Part shown: positions 36,213 through 50,428 of the stretch, one piece after another | Layout of the letters: every line of letters begins with the position of its first letter | Position numbering within the stretch: the first letter of the stretch is position 1 | NCBI RefSeq assembly: GCF_002078875.1 | Contig: NC_034415.1 | Span: 19,435,975-19,499,974, forward strand | Direction of reading: 5' to 3' | DNA: 64,000 nt | Source of the DNA: Numida meleagris | Lineage: Eukaryota; Chordata; Aves; Galliformes; Numididae | Notes under the pieces: generated by a model | What the model saw: only the letters and a program-made list of their open reading frames with translations | Databases searched by the model: none | What the model was told of the DNA's origin: nothing | Made by a program: the position numbers and the translations under genes

Positions 36213-39200
36213 ACAAACAAATAAGAAAACCCCACGCTGTTGAGACTGTTGTGTGTAGAGAAGAAAGCGCACAAGTATAGGCGAGGATGGGAAAGAGTTC
36301 AGTGTGCAGCTGCAATAACAAAGACAGCCATCATCACCACTAATTTTGCGGTTCAATCAAGTTTTTCATTCACAGCTCTCCAAGGATTATACAAATGTTC
36401 ATTAATGAGGTAACCAATTTCTTTCCAACTCAGACGAGTTAACGAAAAAAATAATAGTAAAAGCTAGCTTCCTAAGCTTGCTGTTTTACAATTATACTGC
36501 TACCCAATAGGAGATTTTATGGCATATTCACATCCGAAGCAGCATCTAGAAGGCTCCGCATTTAGAAACTGCTTGATGAACTGGGATAACACATGAACAG
36601 AAAGGAATAAAGCTCAAGCATTAGACTTCTTGGCTCCAGCTCCTTCTATTCTTTTGCAGCTAATACAGTGATAGAAAGAAATTAGCTGCTTCAGGTACCT
36701 AATAACAGAAGCTAAGAATACTCAATCTCTCTCCACCTGCATACACACAGAGAATAAATAACGATCATGGCAATGTACCAGAGTCCTGTCCCTGAGAAGA
36801 TGGATGTGAAAAGGATGGAGACAAATTGGAAATACTTCTGATCACAATGAGAATTTGCAGGGAAGCTAGATAAGAAGAGAACTAGAATAAGAGCAGCTAC
36901 ATTATCAACTGTAATAGGCAGCAGCTGCCACAGGCTACAAAAAAACATTTCAATTTTTCAGCATAAACCAGGAGGATCTATATAAAATTTTAGGAGCATT
37001 TTTCAACCCACAATGTCTGTCATATGCCAACAAAGCATAATCACGAATTTGGAGAAAGAGTTGCTTGGAAAGAGTGCCAATCTCCATGAAATGGCCAAGT
37101 CATGCTGCTATCATGAAATTCTAAGAAGATGAACTAACGTGCAACAGATTAATAAGTAGAAATAAAAATAACAGAGAGAAGAAATAAGAATGCTCAAAGT
37201 TTCTGGCAAGACCCATGCAAAGCTAGCGAGCAAAGTCACACCCAGGCAGGATGAGATACAGTGTTCATTCTCCTAGTATCCAGAAGGAATAAAGGGGAAA
37301 AAAAAGATAGTAGCAAATAAACAAGTACAGAATACAGATAAACTTAATGCAAGGATTCTATTGGGATCACAAACTAAAAGACCCAAATAGTAAAGCAATG
37401 TCTTTTTCTAACAGGTCACGTGCAACAACTCTGGTGAGGGGCATAATTATAAAAAAAGTACCATATTGAAGTGGGGAGAAATAAGGATCATCAACTTAAA
37501 AGGTAACATTTTAAATGCATGATGTTAATACAGGGCCCTGTTCACAAAGCCAAGACTGGACTTGGTGTAGAGAATGAGAGACAATACACAGTACAGACAA
37601 TTAAATGCAACATGAGCATCAGTCCATGTATTACACCATGCTAATTTCCTCAGAATTACGCAAGAAAATGATGCAAAGCTATTGTCAGGCAAACCAAATA
37701 AAATAATCATGTTACTGAAACACAGGTTATAGTTTTTGTTTTTTGTTTTTTAAATAAGAACACCAAAGAAGTACACATTCTGAGATTTCAGAAAGTACAG
37801 AAAACACAGTCACTGCCTTTAGTGAAAGCAAGTGAATGGGTGCTCCTAGCAATGCTAAAATAAGCAAAATATTCCTATGAGATACACATCAGATGCAAAA
37901 TAAAGATGCAGTCTGAATACATCTATTTCAACTTGATACAGCCATCAGAGACAGCATGAAGTTTATTACCAATCATCTCACCTTGAAGGACTACGTGAAT
38001 GAAAAGACAATTGCACGTGTTGCCAGAAAGATGGGGCTTGAAGGATCATTCCTATAAAAGGGACAGTCAGTGCCTTGTGTGTGTGAAGGTCACTATCACC
38101 AGTGGAAAAATATACACCTGATTGAAAAGAAATGCCTTGCAATAACATTTGCATGTGAAAAGTTTGGTTCAAGGACAGGAAATCATTCTAGTGGAAAGAC
38201 CATAAATCATGAGGGAGCTTTTTTTTTTTTAAAATAATGACAAGAAAAAGACTGAGATGTACATAACCGACTTTCCATCCAGAACAACCTTGCAGCATCA
38301 AAATACGGCAGCTTAACAGCAATATTAACTCTTCAGTTTGACAGATTCAGCTGAATCAGTTTTATGCTCATATCAAAGAAGATGATTGATAGAATCAAAG
38401 AAATCAAAAATGAAATGTTTAATCGCTCTTGCGCCCAGCATCTTTTCAGGATGATGTTCCTTTCCATTAATACAAGTTTCCAAGTACAGAAAGACCTTCT
38501 TTCCATACAAATCAGAGAGATGAGGTAGGGGTACAATGCATCAGTGGCAGTTCTTTATAATCCTATTAAGAACTTGTTGTTCTCTGAAAGAAGCGGAAGA
38601 GGATTTGAGTCACTAGCAATAAGAAATGAATTGCAAGATTCGCACATTCAAAACCAGACAGATTTCCAGCCCTTATAATGTCAGTTTGATTTGTCTTTAA
38701 GTGTAATTAAGACAAAAGGAATGATAAATTTTCCTCAGTACTGCTATTTTTAATGAAAGAGAAGCATAGGAAAAGTTCCCAAAAGAGAGTGGCGTAGTAG
38801 GATAGTGCGACTGCATTCCTGGTAGCATCCACGGATCCATCTCCAGACAGTGCTCAATGATGGGACAGAATAAAACCTGAATAGTATACGGTCTTGGCAA
38901 TTAGTGTGTCACCATGGCTCCCTTTGCAGCACATCTCATACATGTTTCATCATCCATTGGTGGCTGGGGTTTGTGATAACCACTCATTTCTGCCAGAGGA
39001 ACTCCTATTTGAATTACACAGATGGCAGTTTGGGTGCAGAGAGCCCAGTGCAATTCCTGCTGACTCTGTGTTTTTTCCTCTATGCAGCTTTGCTTCCTCA
39101 CTCTAATATGTAAGATCTACAAGAAAATGGACTTCATTGCCTTAGACAGAAACAGTATGAATCACAAAGATCTGCTCAGTGCATTTGTAAACGCTGTGAG

Positions 39201-42200
39201 GAAAGTACAAAGTCTGGCTACATCTCAAAAATGTGCTTATAGCACCAGAATTACCTAGTTTAAAATCTCATTTTCTAAGTGCTGTTATTAAATACTGCAG
39301 CCCACAAGTGGGGAAATCTGAAGTCTTTTCCAAAGCTATTTTACAACATCAAAATGTCATTTGTTATTCAAGGATGCCCAAGTCTGTGGAAAGCCAAGTA
39401 AAGAAAACCAAAACTTTCCATGCTTCCCAACTGTACCCAAATAAAACAGTTTATGAAAAACTATTGAGGTAGAAAAATTATCGGAATCTACTATCTTATG
39501 CATGCTTCACAACTGTATGTTGTGAAAAAAAAGGACCAGACTTCAGAGTTTGAACACAGTTGAAGCTGAAAACGTTTCCTATCCCTTTAACATTTTTACA
39601 ACATTAGAACATCTGCTCTCTTCAAATTTGCTTCTGCAGTGCAGGAAGGAAGAACAGACCATCTTCAGAAGCAATGTGGATGCTTTCATATGAGTAAGGC
39701 ATGGTTTTATATTTGAAAAAGTTAATAGCTTTCTCAGCTTCTTTGCTTAGTAATTTAATCTCTCTCTTGGGAGATATCTTTGGTTAAGTTGCTGGAAGAG
39801 TTGTTCTGCTTTACAATCAGGTGTAAAACACTAATTCTTCAAAGACATCTCAGTCTGGAGAAAAACCATCGGCAAAACATTAAGTCTGTCCTTGGAATCA
39901 TGATAAAGATTGGACATAGGGGGCTACTTGAGAGAAAACGATGCTAATTTCAGTTACCCAAATGCTGAGAGTCAGGCTTAGAGAATGTTAAATTATTTTT
40001 GCATAGGAGAACACACACCTTAATTAGCTAAGGCAAAGCAGATCCCTCTGACCCACCTGACTTCCACGTGACGTACAGCCACATTGCACCCAAATAAGCT
40101 ATATCAAACTGAAAGACCCAGGTTACACATTTTAATTTAGTAGTGAAATACTTCACCTACTCTAACAAGAGAACAGAAGAAGCGAAAGTTCCTGTGATAT
40201 ACAATGCCTTCACAATGGCCAGGAACTAATGAGCATACAGCACTGCTTATAGTTTCAGAAGCCAAACCACATCTCTACAGCACAAAGGTGAAACGCTCCC
40301 AGAACCCCTGCCATGCTAAGCCAGAGGAAAAGCCTGAATGATCACAGATCTGCAAGCAAATCCGTACTGAGACACAAAGAAAATTTCTGTACCAGCTTCC
40401 TGGTGACTACACCGACCAGGCCAATTTATTACCCAAAAGCCAGTGACATCCTGGTTTTTATGCTTACAAGGAACCCTGCTTTCACAGTCAAAATATTTGT
40501 GAGAAAAATACAGAGTATGGAAGAGGAATTCACTCCTGGAAATTAGCAGAAATTCTGATGCAAGAAATATAATGCAATTGTCATATAAATGCAGAATTCT
40601 GTGTAATAAAAGCTACCCCTTTTTTTTATTGCAGGGTTCACTGAAGGAAAGAAACAGGCCAAGGAACATTTAATTTCACACAGCCAGTATATACACATTA
40701 AAGAGCATCTCCCAAAATTGGAGCAAAGAATGCATTTCTAGAGAAGTAGACAATTTATTCTTAAATAAATGCTGATGCAAATCTATCATCTCCTAAGGCA
40801 CTGTTCCAACAGTCCATCCCTTGAGCACAGTGAAAACTAACAAGAGACACTAATAGCATATTTGCTACAAAGGATAGGTCTGTTCTTGATGGTATTACTA
40901 GACGTATTAGCAGTATTTGTTACTGTTCAGTAGATCCTGCTGCATTGCTGACCAGCAGCAATCAGTTACATATGGATTGTTCCATCCAGAATTGGCTGCA
41001 GTCTTGGTTTTAGTTGGTGAAAGTGCTTTGATTCTCCCACCTTACTGCATTTATAGCTCAACTCTCCCCACACTGATTTTAAGGCCTCAGGGCAGGACAT
41101 GTTTCTTTTATGACTATTAATTGTTCTACATGAATTCATATGCATACTTGTAAAGTGCATCTGAAATGAATATATAAACACATTATCTAGTAAACTACAT
41201 GAATGCTAGCAAACTACAAGCAAGCTGAATGAAAGACGGCAGCTCTGACAAGTATCAGATACATCACACAAGTTTCCTGAAGTCGTGTCTCATTTAGTTT
41301 TCTCTCTCTGCTTTCCTACTTTTATTCTGCCACTAAATTGCCTCACTTCAACTCCCACTCTCCAATCCTTTAGCTCTTTCTTCTCCTCTCTCAGACTCAA
41401 ACAAAAGGCCACCTACTTAGCTCACATCGTGGGCTTGCAGATCACACTGCATTGCATATTTCTACTGCATCTGCTATCACTTAGTCTCCACAAGGACGAA
41501 CAGTGCCAAAAGCACCAGTGTGAAGGAAATAAAATGAGAAAATAATGGGGTGAAAAAAGGAAGAATAGGATAAAAAAAAAACAGGGGCTACTATATATGT
41601 AAAACTTAAGGCAGCTGAACTCAGCTCTGTGATGTAAAGTAGTACTGACATCTGCACTTACAGAATGTGTGGCCTAATCCCTGCTGGAATCCCTAGTGCT
41701 TAATCTGTCATTTACCACACACAGATTTTGTATTTACTGCCAGGTATTAATTTGCTACACTTTCAGGCATAAAAATCATCAGGACTGGACAATACAGCCA
41801 AGAAAAATGTGGGGATTGTTTTGTTTATTTTTATTACACCTCTTCACAGAGATGCTCTAGCCTACCTTGTTTTAATTCATAAAAAAACCAACTGTCCTAG
41901 CAACTGAAAATTTATATTCCCTCACACATTTTTCCAATGTGGCCACAGAAATCTCTCTGAATCTTAAATAAAAGTTGAGATTATTTGGATCTAAACTTCT
42001 CATTCAGAATAAAAACAAAATGAATCTCACATGGTAGAAGACTAGAACCAGATCTCCTTTACTATACATAGCAGAGATTTTGGACAAGGAAGTTTCTGGG
42101 AAAGCTTTTCCCTTCTGCTTCATCCTGTATTCTCTAGTTCAGAAGAGCCTTGAAGTTTTACCACCTGGGTTCTTTCTGTTACTTTGGAAGCAGACTGAGT

Positions 42201-42229
42201 TATAACAAGGAGTTATAATACTCCAGGAG
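36213..42229. other. Unique non-coding DNA
   Basis: No gene or transposon recognised. I looked for retroviral coding sequence downstream of the primer-binding sites and saw none. Several A or T runs occur, for example at 38,220-38,231. Confidence 0.55.
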
Positions 42230-42729
42230 TTATCTAGAATACTGTGTCCAGTTCTGGGCTCCCTGGTACAAAAAAAGACAGATCTCCTCAAAAGAGTCCA
42301 GCGGAGGGCCACAAAGATGATAAAGGCCTAGAGCAGCTCTCATGAGGAAAGGCTGAGAAACCAGGGTCTGTTTAGCCTTGGGAAAAGACGACTGAGAGGG
42401 GATCTGATCAATGTCTATAAATTTCTAAGGTGCAGGAGGCAAAGGGACAAGGCCAGACTCTTTTCAGTGGTGCATGGCAGACAAGGGGAAATGGCCACAA
42501 ACTGAAGCATAGGAAGTTCTGCACAAATGTGTGTAAGAATTTCTTCACAGTGAGGGTGATGAAGCACTGGAACAGGCTGCCCAGAGAGGTTGTGGAGTCT
42601 CCTTCTCTAGAAATGTTCAAGACCCACCTGGATGCCTACCTGTGCAACCTGGTCTAGGGAGCCTGCTTTAGCAGGGAGGTTGGACTCTATGATCTCTAGC
42701 AGTCCCTTCCAGACCCTACAGTTCTGTGA
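42230..42729 (+). mobile_element. CR1 LINE 3' part, plus strand
   Basis: About 500 bp. It starts abruptly inside the reverse-transcriptase ORF (sequence for [13 protein letters not shown] residues: AATACTGTGTCCAGTTCTGG) and runs to the CR1 3' tail (GGTTGGACTCTATGATCTCTAGCAG, then CCAGACCCTACAGTTCTGTG). An in-frame ORF2 C-terminus, with [19 protein letters not shown] and ending at 42,657, is still readable. Upstream parts carry stops and frame changes. It is 5'-truncated and more decayed than the copy at 20.4 kb. Confidence 0.93.
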
Positions 42730-43057
42730 AGGGAGCACATCTCATCCTCATTAAAACAGACAGTGTCACATCCCAAGCATTTGGAAAATAAAGCCTGTTT
42801 CTCTTTTCTTCTTCCTGTTCTTTTCCTTTTAGAAAGCGCAGAAGCAAAATAGATTGCTGTACAAAGGAAAAAGCAGGGAAAGATCATTCCATTCGGGAAG
42901 GGCAGGAAACAGTTAATCTGAAACAAATACAGCAAATTACGTCCAGTCTCCAGTTCCAACAAGTAAAACTTAAATTACAAGCAGTTCCAAGTATTTCTTT
43001 GCATTACTATTACTAGCATCATAGAGATGTTGAGACAGGCTCACTTGAAGCATCAGG

Positions 43058-43105
43058 TACACTGAGAATATGATCACTGGGTATACTGGGAAGATGATCA
43101 CTGGA
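43058..43105. repeat. Two-copy 24-bp imperfect tandem repeat
   Basis: Units at 43,058-43,081 and 43,082-43,105 match at about 20 of 24 positions and share ATGATCACTGG. Confidence 0.75.
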
Positions 43106-46100
43106 GTCTGCTCACAAGAACCCAAAAAAGAAGAGACGAACACTTTAGTAAAAACCACCAGCAGCCCATGCTTGTGCAATCAAGAGTGGGAGAAATGAAA
43201 ATCCAGGTCCATCACCATGCTTGGATCTCCTAAATTTACAGGATGACTTTCCTTATTATTGTCCTGGGTTATTCATAGTACATTTTGAATATGCTCTGTA
43301 GGCTATGCTACATTGGCATTTCAAGATAAGCATTTTGAACTTTCATAAAAGTAACTCATAAAAGCAGTTTCATTTTATGGCTGCATCCCTCATCAGACAG
43401 TTTAGCACTGACTGCCATTGGTCATCAGATTTTTTCCCTTTTCAGTCACATTTTAATGGCAGAAGCTACAAGGAATAATATCCCAGACTACATCAGTTCC
43501 TTCATGGACCAAGGCAGTCTCATATTTTATTCCACTAATGTCAACCTTCTTCTGTGCCTTCTCATTTCAAAAAGTACAACCAGACAAGTATTTTCCTACT
43601 AATTCTTGGCAGAGCTGCTGCATACACTGAAGTCAATCTTCTTGCCAACTAACGTACCAAATACTTGCTTTTGAAATGGAATGACCCTTCCTGCAGTGAT
43701 TTTTTAAATGTAAATGTAGTCAGACTGCCATAGTTGCCAAACTAAGAGCTACGTTTATTGATAGTTTTGCATTCTCTGCTTACTTGAACAAAACTAGATG
43801 TTTATTTCTATTGATGATAATGTTTCATGCTGACTGAAGGCTAAAAGCTTAAATAAAAAGCCTCCTTGAAGTGAAGGTCAGTGCAATCAGATATTTAAAA
43901 GCCAAGGTTTCATTCACCATAGGAAGTTAGTAAGGGAAATCATCAGAGACTACTTTGCATGGTTTTACTAATGCAGAAAGGTTTGCATACCTTTGCAGCA
44001 AGATTTTGCTGCAATATTTAGAATGCCAGCACAGCACCAATTTAATTGTTCAGTGTCCAGATAATTATGACGAGCACCCCTGAGCAAGACAGCAGAACCT
44101 TGGCACCATATCCAGGCAGATGGTCTTACATCACTACAGAAACAAACAATATCGAAAGGGTTCCTTCAAATGCTCTATAATTTCAAATCACATTAAAAAG
44201 CTATGTCTAATTCTGCTCTGAAAAGATTCCAAAATCATTTTGAAAATCTGACTTGCATTGTGTGGACAAACTCAGGTTAGCACTGTTTGTAGCCAGTGGA
44301 TTTTCACCTGGAACAGAGAAGATAAATAACAAGGTTGTGCTTCCAGATGTGCCGGGACTTGGTTACAAATTAAATAATACATCACCTTCTTCAAGGAGAA
44401 ATCATGTTGCTAGAACTCCATGAAGTGTTTGATCTAGCTACAGACTAACTGCAGACAGACATCTCCACTGTGTTATTGTTATTGACAAAACTTCCACAAC
44501 AGGGACACAACCTAATAAACCAGAAGGATCAATTATTTCTGTGTTACATTCTTTACCATCACAGTTCTCCAAGCCCTTTAAGTAATTTCCTCAGTAGTAA
44601 TTCAAAGCAATGGCAAAGAGTCCTTGAAAAAGTATGTTTAACTTTATTGAACTTCTCGAAACTTGTAAGCTAAGATCTGGTATTTATCAGCATATTCAAC
44701 AGTCTGTATAGCACTTGCTTATTTTTAAATACATGGTTCTTTTCTCAGCAATTCCATGGAAACAATCCTCTTTTGAGGACATGAGATCATTCCAGTATGC
44801 AAGGAAAATACAATCCCCTTGCCCCCCACATCTTCCCCTCTTACATCTTCACAAGTGGGCTCCTGCATAGCTCACATATCAGGTGAAAGGAGCAGCTGGC
44901 CCCAGACAGCCACTGTCTGCTTCTGTATACCGATGCAATACCCTGTTGAGTGCTCTTCTAAAAGTAAAGCACTGATAAAATACCAGCAGAACATCATTGA
45001 CTTGAAAGATCAAGGTCCCCTTCTGGAATATTTACAGGAAGTGACTTACTGAAGTGCCCACCTCTTGAGAGAAAGCAAACCTCCTGGAGTTGGATAATCT
45101 ATTCCACAAGAGTTCCCTAAGCCACGTGACCTGTGGCCTTAGCTGCTAGCAAACACCAGGGGAGCCTGGTATCCTGACTCTACGAAAAGAACAGTATTGA
45201 GTATAGAGCAGGGTGGATTGCCCCATGATCAAATTCCATGATTATCCTGCAGAGATGTGGACTTGATGATAATATTGGAAGAGATATCTTGTTTTCTTGA
45301 ACCAGTCCAAAGCCAGGAGTTTTCTACCTTTATATCACAAGAAGGTGTTTTTGAGTAATAAACTGCAAGACAAAGGTTTGTTTGCCTAGAGTCACTCAAG
45401 CTCCACCTGAAAGTAAGAAGATTGTATAAAATGGCTTAAAGAGAGAAGGAATTTGGGGGCTGGAAGGATACCATCATAGACAAGTGTGGAAGATACCACT
45501 ACAGATGAGGTGGGAACAGTCAACGAGTCGAGGCGCTCTCCTTCACTCAGTTATACTGAGTGCTTCCCCAGGAAACTTAGAAATCTCTATAGAGTTATTC
45601 CATGATTTAACTGGATTGTAGTTGGCCATATTATTCCTGTTCTTGATTAGCCTCTCATGCTTTGCAGACAGGACATTTATCACTGGCAATCCAAAGGAAT
45701 CTGTAACCTGTTGTTTTCATAACCTTCACCATTCTCTGATAAAGATCTTAGAGTTCTTATTGGGCACAGTCAGATTCCTTAGGAGTGGTCATGAGAGCCA
45801 AACTGGATTAATTGGGCTGCAAGCTATTTGTGAATCCATAACTGTGACAGTTCACATATTGAACACAACCAGACTTGTTGAGTGATGCTCAGTTTGGTGC
45901 TACATCTAAGCTCAGCTACCCCAGCCCCCCCGATATCTGAGAATAAGTTGGAATGCAAGGCGGATTTCTTTCTGCAAAACTTCTCTGTTGTCTTTGCATG
46001 ACATCCCTGTACTTGATCAAGCAGCTCAGCAGGACCATAAGTGTCATAACTTATAAGAGGCTTTTAGCGAATTTCCTGACTAAATGGCCATTAGGCCTAC

Positions 46101-47548
46101 CATAAGATACAGTTATAGAGGGCGTGTGCTTTAAGTGGAAATGTTTTAACCCCCAGAAACAGCTGGAACATACTTATGAATGCTCTTGACTTTGTGATAA
46201 AAAAGTCTCAGGGGAAAAATAAACCAAAAAAAATAGTTAGGAAAAGCACTTGAACAATATGTTGCTCTGCAGATACCCGTGCACGTGACTAACTCTTTGA
46301 ATACCTACTCAGTCTCCACACGCAACTCTTGTGGAAATCAGCTACGCAAAGTCTACAGCTAAAGGAAAAAATTACAGTTTACACAAAAAGCCACCATTCA
46401 AAAAGAGAAAAGTAGTTCACAGCATTCATTATTTCACTTGTACTGTTGAATTAGAGGAACCAAAAGAAAGATTAGGAATACGATGCTTTAAAAAACACAG
46501 TGATTTAGATATCTCTTGAAATTACCATATATCTGTGAAAAAAAAAAAATGATAAAACCTGAAAAGATTTCTCTAAGCCGTTGACAGACCTAAGTTGGCC
46601 CTAGACTAGAAGTCTATTTAAATCAGTCCTTGATATAATAAATTAAGTTTTCAGATACAGGATGCAAAAATCCAATAGAAAATTGATCTCCAGAACAGAT
46701 CTGTTACATGAAACGTTCCCTGATTGCCAAGGCACCTAAATAACTGCCAACTCTCCTGACAACTCCTTGTTAAAGACACACGCACTCAGGACAGAACAAA
46801 ACCACTGCCATCAAGTTAAATCCACGTCTCAAGCCTTGATGCAATTAGCAGCTTATCATTCCTCCTTTTCTAAGGCACACAGTTACTGAGTAAGAAGTAT
46901 TTGGTAATGAGATACTGAACAAGTACTACAAACAAATTGTCAGTCAGATTTTGTCCACATTTAAAGTGAATTTAAATTGCAATGTGTTCTTTTTTGCTTT
47001 CACCGATTACCAAAGTACAGCATTATGTTATCCCACTATGGTAATGGTGCCAGATTTCACTGTACATTAGACTCTGAAATTCAAAATCCACCTTCTTATG
47101 GAAAGCTCTCACAAAAGAATGTAAATAGTACCTCCTAATTTGGAAAATATTCTCATTTGTCCATGTAATTTTGAAGTTTCCCATCAGAAGTTGAAAAAAG
47201 CAATTGTTTTTAACTAACAATGTGTCAGGAAATATAAGTTACTGCTTTAAAATTATTTCCCTCTAATCTCAGGATGTATCAGCAAATATTTAGATGTGCT
47301 TCAAAAAAAATAACTAGCTTTTAATCACATATTAAAACCTTGATGTAGTCAGATAAATCTGGTTTGCATAATCTTAAAATCTTTGGGATTATTTAAAGCA
47401 GTTTCCTCAGAGTAAATATGGCAGCACATCAGTAAGAAAGCTACATTCCAAACAAAATACAAGGGCTTATTGACCAGCTTATTTATTGTCACCACGAGAA
47501 GTGGAAGAACAGCACTTGTCCTAATTACAGAGTTGTCTTACCATTAAA

Positions 47549-47561
47549 TATATATATATAA
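47549..47561. repeat. (TA)n microsatellite
   Basis: About six TA dinucleotides. Confidence 0.85.
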
Positions 47562-48794
47562 CTACACTTTTCTCATTTTTAGCAGTGATCTAGAACAATT
47601 CTCACTAGAGTAAAATTCAAGCAAAATACAGCACTGTTAATGTCAAAATCTAAGACAAAAATTTCCAGTGATGTAGTCTCAGATGGCACTGAGTAAAGAA
47701 GAACACTAAACCGACTCAACACTACTCTTAAATATCCGTCTCTTTAAGAACGAGATCACAATGAGGAGGATAAAAGCCCAAGATTATATAAAGGATAGAA
47801 GAGAACCTACACTGGACACATGCCTCTAACAATCCTGTTCCTTTGACGTGCCCATTACACGTGGATTTTTCAGACACGTTTAAAAACTTTTACTTTTATA
47901 TGAATGTGAATCTACAAAGAAAAGGTCAAGTCTATGAAATCATCCTGTCGTATCTAGAAGCTCTGAAAGAAAAGTTTCCTAACAGTTTTGTTTAGCACCT
48001 TACCACACCTGTCACCATGTGTCAGCCTGTATCAGAGGTTTTTCCTGTCAATTCAAATCCAGTAGTAGTAAAAATTATGCAAGAAGTCTACTAAATTAAA
48101 GCCATTTTTAAAAATAAAGCTAACTAAAACACTTATTCACAGTTTCACATTGAATACAGAACAACTTACTACCTGTAAAAAAACCCCAACTAATCTATCA
48201 GTCACTAGTAATCAATCCATTTTGCTCTCAAGGGTTTGTGGTACTGTCAAAAGCATTTAGGAGTAAAGCCACTGATTAATCCTTCCAACTTGTCTGTCTG
48301 GCGAACACATCTCAAGTAGTAAAAACCAAAGACTTGCACAGAGCTTATTGGAGTTCAAAAAGCATGTAAAATAATGTTCAAGCCATGGACAGGCAAGGAC
48401 AATAGACAAAAACAATCACTTCAGTTATTCTTATTAGATCACAAGCAAAATAATGTTCTTCTGGCTACTGGAGTAGGACTGAGAATAGGAAGCCCCTAGA
48501 TGAAGCTTCATAGAGATGGAAATGATTTTTTTTTGTTGTTTACTTGCAACTTCATTTTTCTTTTAGATACCTTAGCTCTTCCCCAAATAGTTAAGGGCTT
48601 TTGTTCTATAAAATTGGGATACACTTTCTAAATATTTAGAAAAGAAAAAGATTCTTGTAAAGTATGCCTGAATTAAGAAGTAAACAAGTCTTTAACATAA
48701 TCTCCTTTCATCTTCCCTGTTTCTCACCCATTTATGGAAATGCACGCGAGTTCATAAGTTATTTCACTGTCATTAAATCTGTAGTAGTTTTTTT

Positions 48795-48808
48795 TATATA
48801 TATATATT
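48795..48808. repeat. (TA)n microsatellite
   Basis: About seven TA dinucleotides following a T run. Confidence 0.85.
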
Positions 48809-50428
48809 CAAAAATATTTCCTAAAGGAAATGCAATTGCAGGGAATTCTAGATATGCATAGAAATCCCTGCTCTTCCAATCCTCATCCATACAAGGAAGG
48901 TTCCCTACTAGTTCCAGGGAATACACAGTGCTTCCCCTTATGAGGCCTGGAGTAATATTTGAGGTCATGCTCCTCCTCATGCCTCTTCCTCTCTTCACTG
49001 TTCTTAGTTCAGCAAACCTCCCACTGGAGTCAATTAGAATTTTGCTTGAGTAAGCACTGCAGGATATGGCCTATTGGCATTAAATAAGTCATCATTTTTA
49101 ATTGGCATTTTAAGTTCCATCTAACTACTGAATATACCTCTCACTGCCTTAGTAAATGTTTGCACAGGGTAAAAATGTGGATCATGCTAGTATTCAGAAG
49201 TGATCCAAATGTACACTGTACAAATACTGAGGTTAGGAGAGTTATTTCTAGATCTATTCTTCTTCAATTATTATGCATTTTGAAAGTCATGAGACAGCTC
49301 AAAATTATTTATTTTGGGGCATGAAAATATTTCTTTTAGATCATTTGGTCCAGTGCCAGTAAGAATCATGTATACCAAAGAACATATAAAAGCTTGTTTT
49401 ATCTGTAAATTCATCCTAAGCCTCTTTATAAGTGTAACATTATTCATCCTGAAAAGGCTCCAACAGCATGCTAACCACTTTCCATGATTACACTAGCTGC
49501 TATCAAAACACCCCAAAATCTCTCATTATTGAGATTTCTTGTTGGGACTTCCTCCTTGATCTTTCTTCTTCTCCCTCTTCAAAGCTGGCATTAAAACAAG
49601 CTTTTGATTTATTGTGTTGGCTGTACTATCCAATCTCAAAGTGCTTCAAATAATAGACATTCAGATTGTAATTTGTATGAGCCTCAACAGATGTTGTCAT
49701 ACTAACATCAGATTTTTGTATATTTATTATTTTAGGATTCTAGACCACTTAGCATAATATCACTCTGGACATGCAAAGGACAAACAACATGCCAACGAAT
49801 GGCCCATTTCACAATTCCTATTTACACAGGTGGTCCCATTGGCTTCTGTGGAAATACACATAGGACCTTACAATCTACAAAATTTAGCTTTTCTCAAGTT
49901 TCTTTGACAAATAAAGACAGACTTCACTGAGCTTTATAACATGCATTTCAATCCAGAATGACTTTTTACATGTCTTGTTAACCCTTTTATAAGCCTACAT
50001 GATGTATATTTCTTTATAAAGGAACTCCTCATTTCTTGGAGTCATCTATTCCAAACATCTCCATGCATCTGGTACATCTTCAGGCTCAATGACAGCTGAA
50101 ATACTAAGACAAAAAGCACAATTTCATCTTACGCAAGCTCACAGAGAATGAGTAACCGCTAACTCCAAGCAACCCATGAGCTTATGTACACTCATTTATA
50201 TACAGGCAGAACAAAAACTGAAGAGAAAACACTTCTGAATCAAGTGGATTGTTTCTGTAGCATCAGCATCCTAAAGTTAAAAGGCAAATTACAATCAGTC
50301 CCTCAGTAAAATTGAATTTGACACCTCTTTTCTATTGAGATTAGGAATTATCATCTTGCAAACCTACAGTTTGGAGCATCAGTGTCAACCTGTCTGGAAT
50401 GTAATTTAGATTTTTCAGTAACATAAAA

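Larger units (their letters stand above)
42730..50428. other. Unique non-coding DNA with a possible old LTR
   Basis: No gene recognised. A 24-bp imperfect tandem duplication lies at 43,058-43,105 and an (AT)n run at 47,549-47,561. The part around 45,420-45,900 has a TATAAAA and resembles a decayed LTR. It is discussed as a low-confidence finding. Confidence 0.5.

Noticed and set aside
36213..39500. Retroviral gag/pol/env downstream of the primer-binding sites
   Set aside because: No frame shows retroviral motifs, and the sequence is AT-rich with frequent stops in all frames.
46110..46126. Second CTCF-like site around TAGAGGGCGT
   Set aside because: Only the right half of the core fits. The left half (CCASY) does not.
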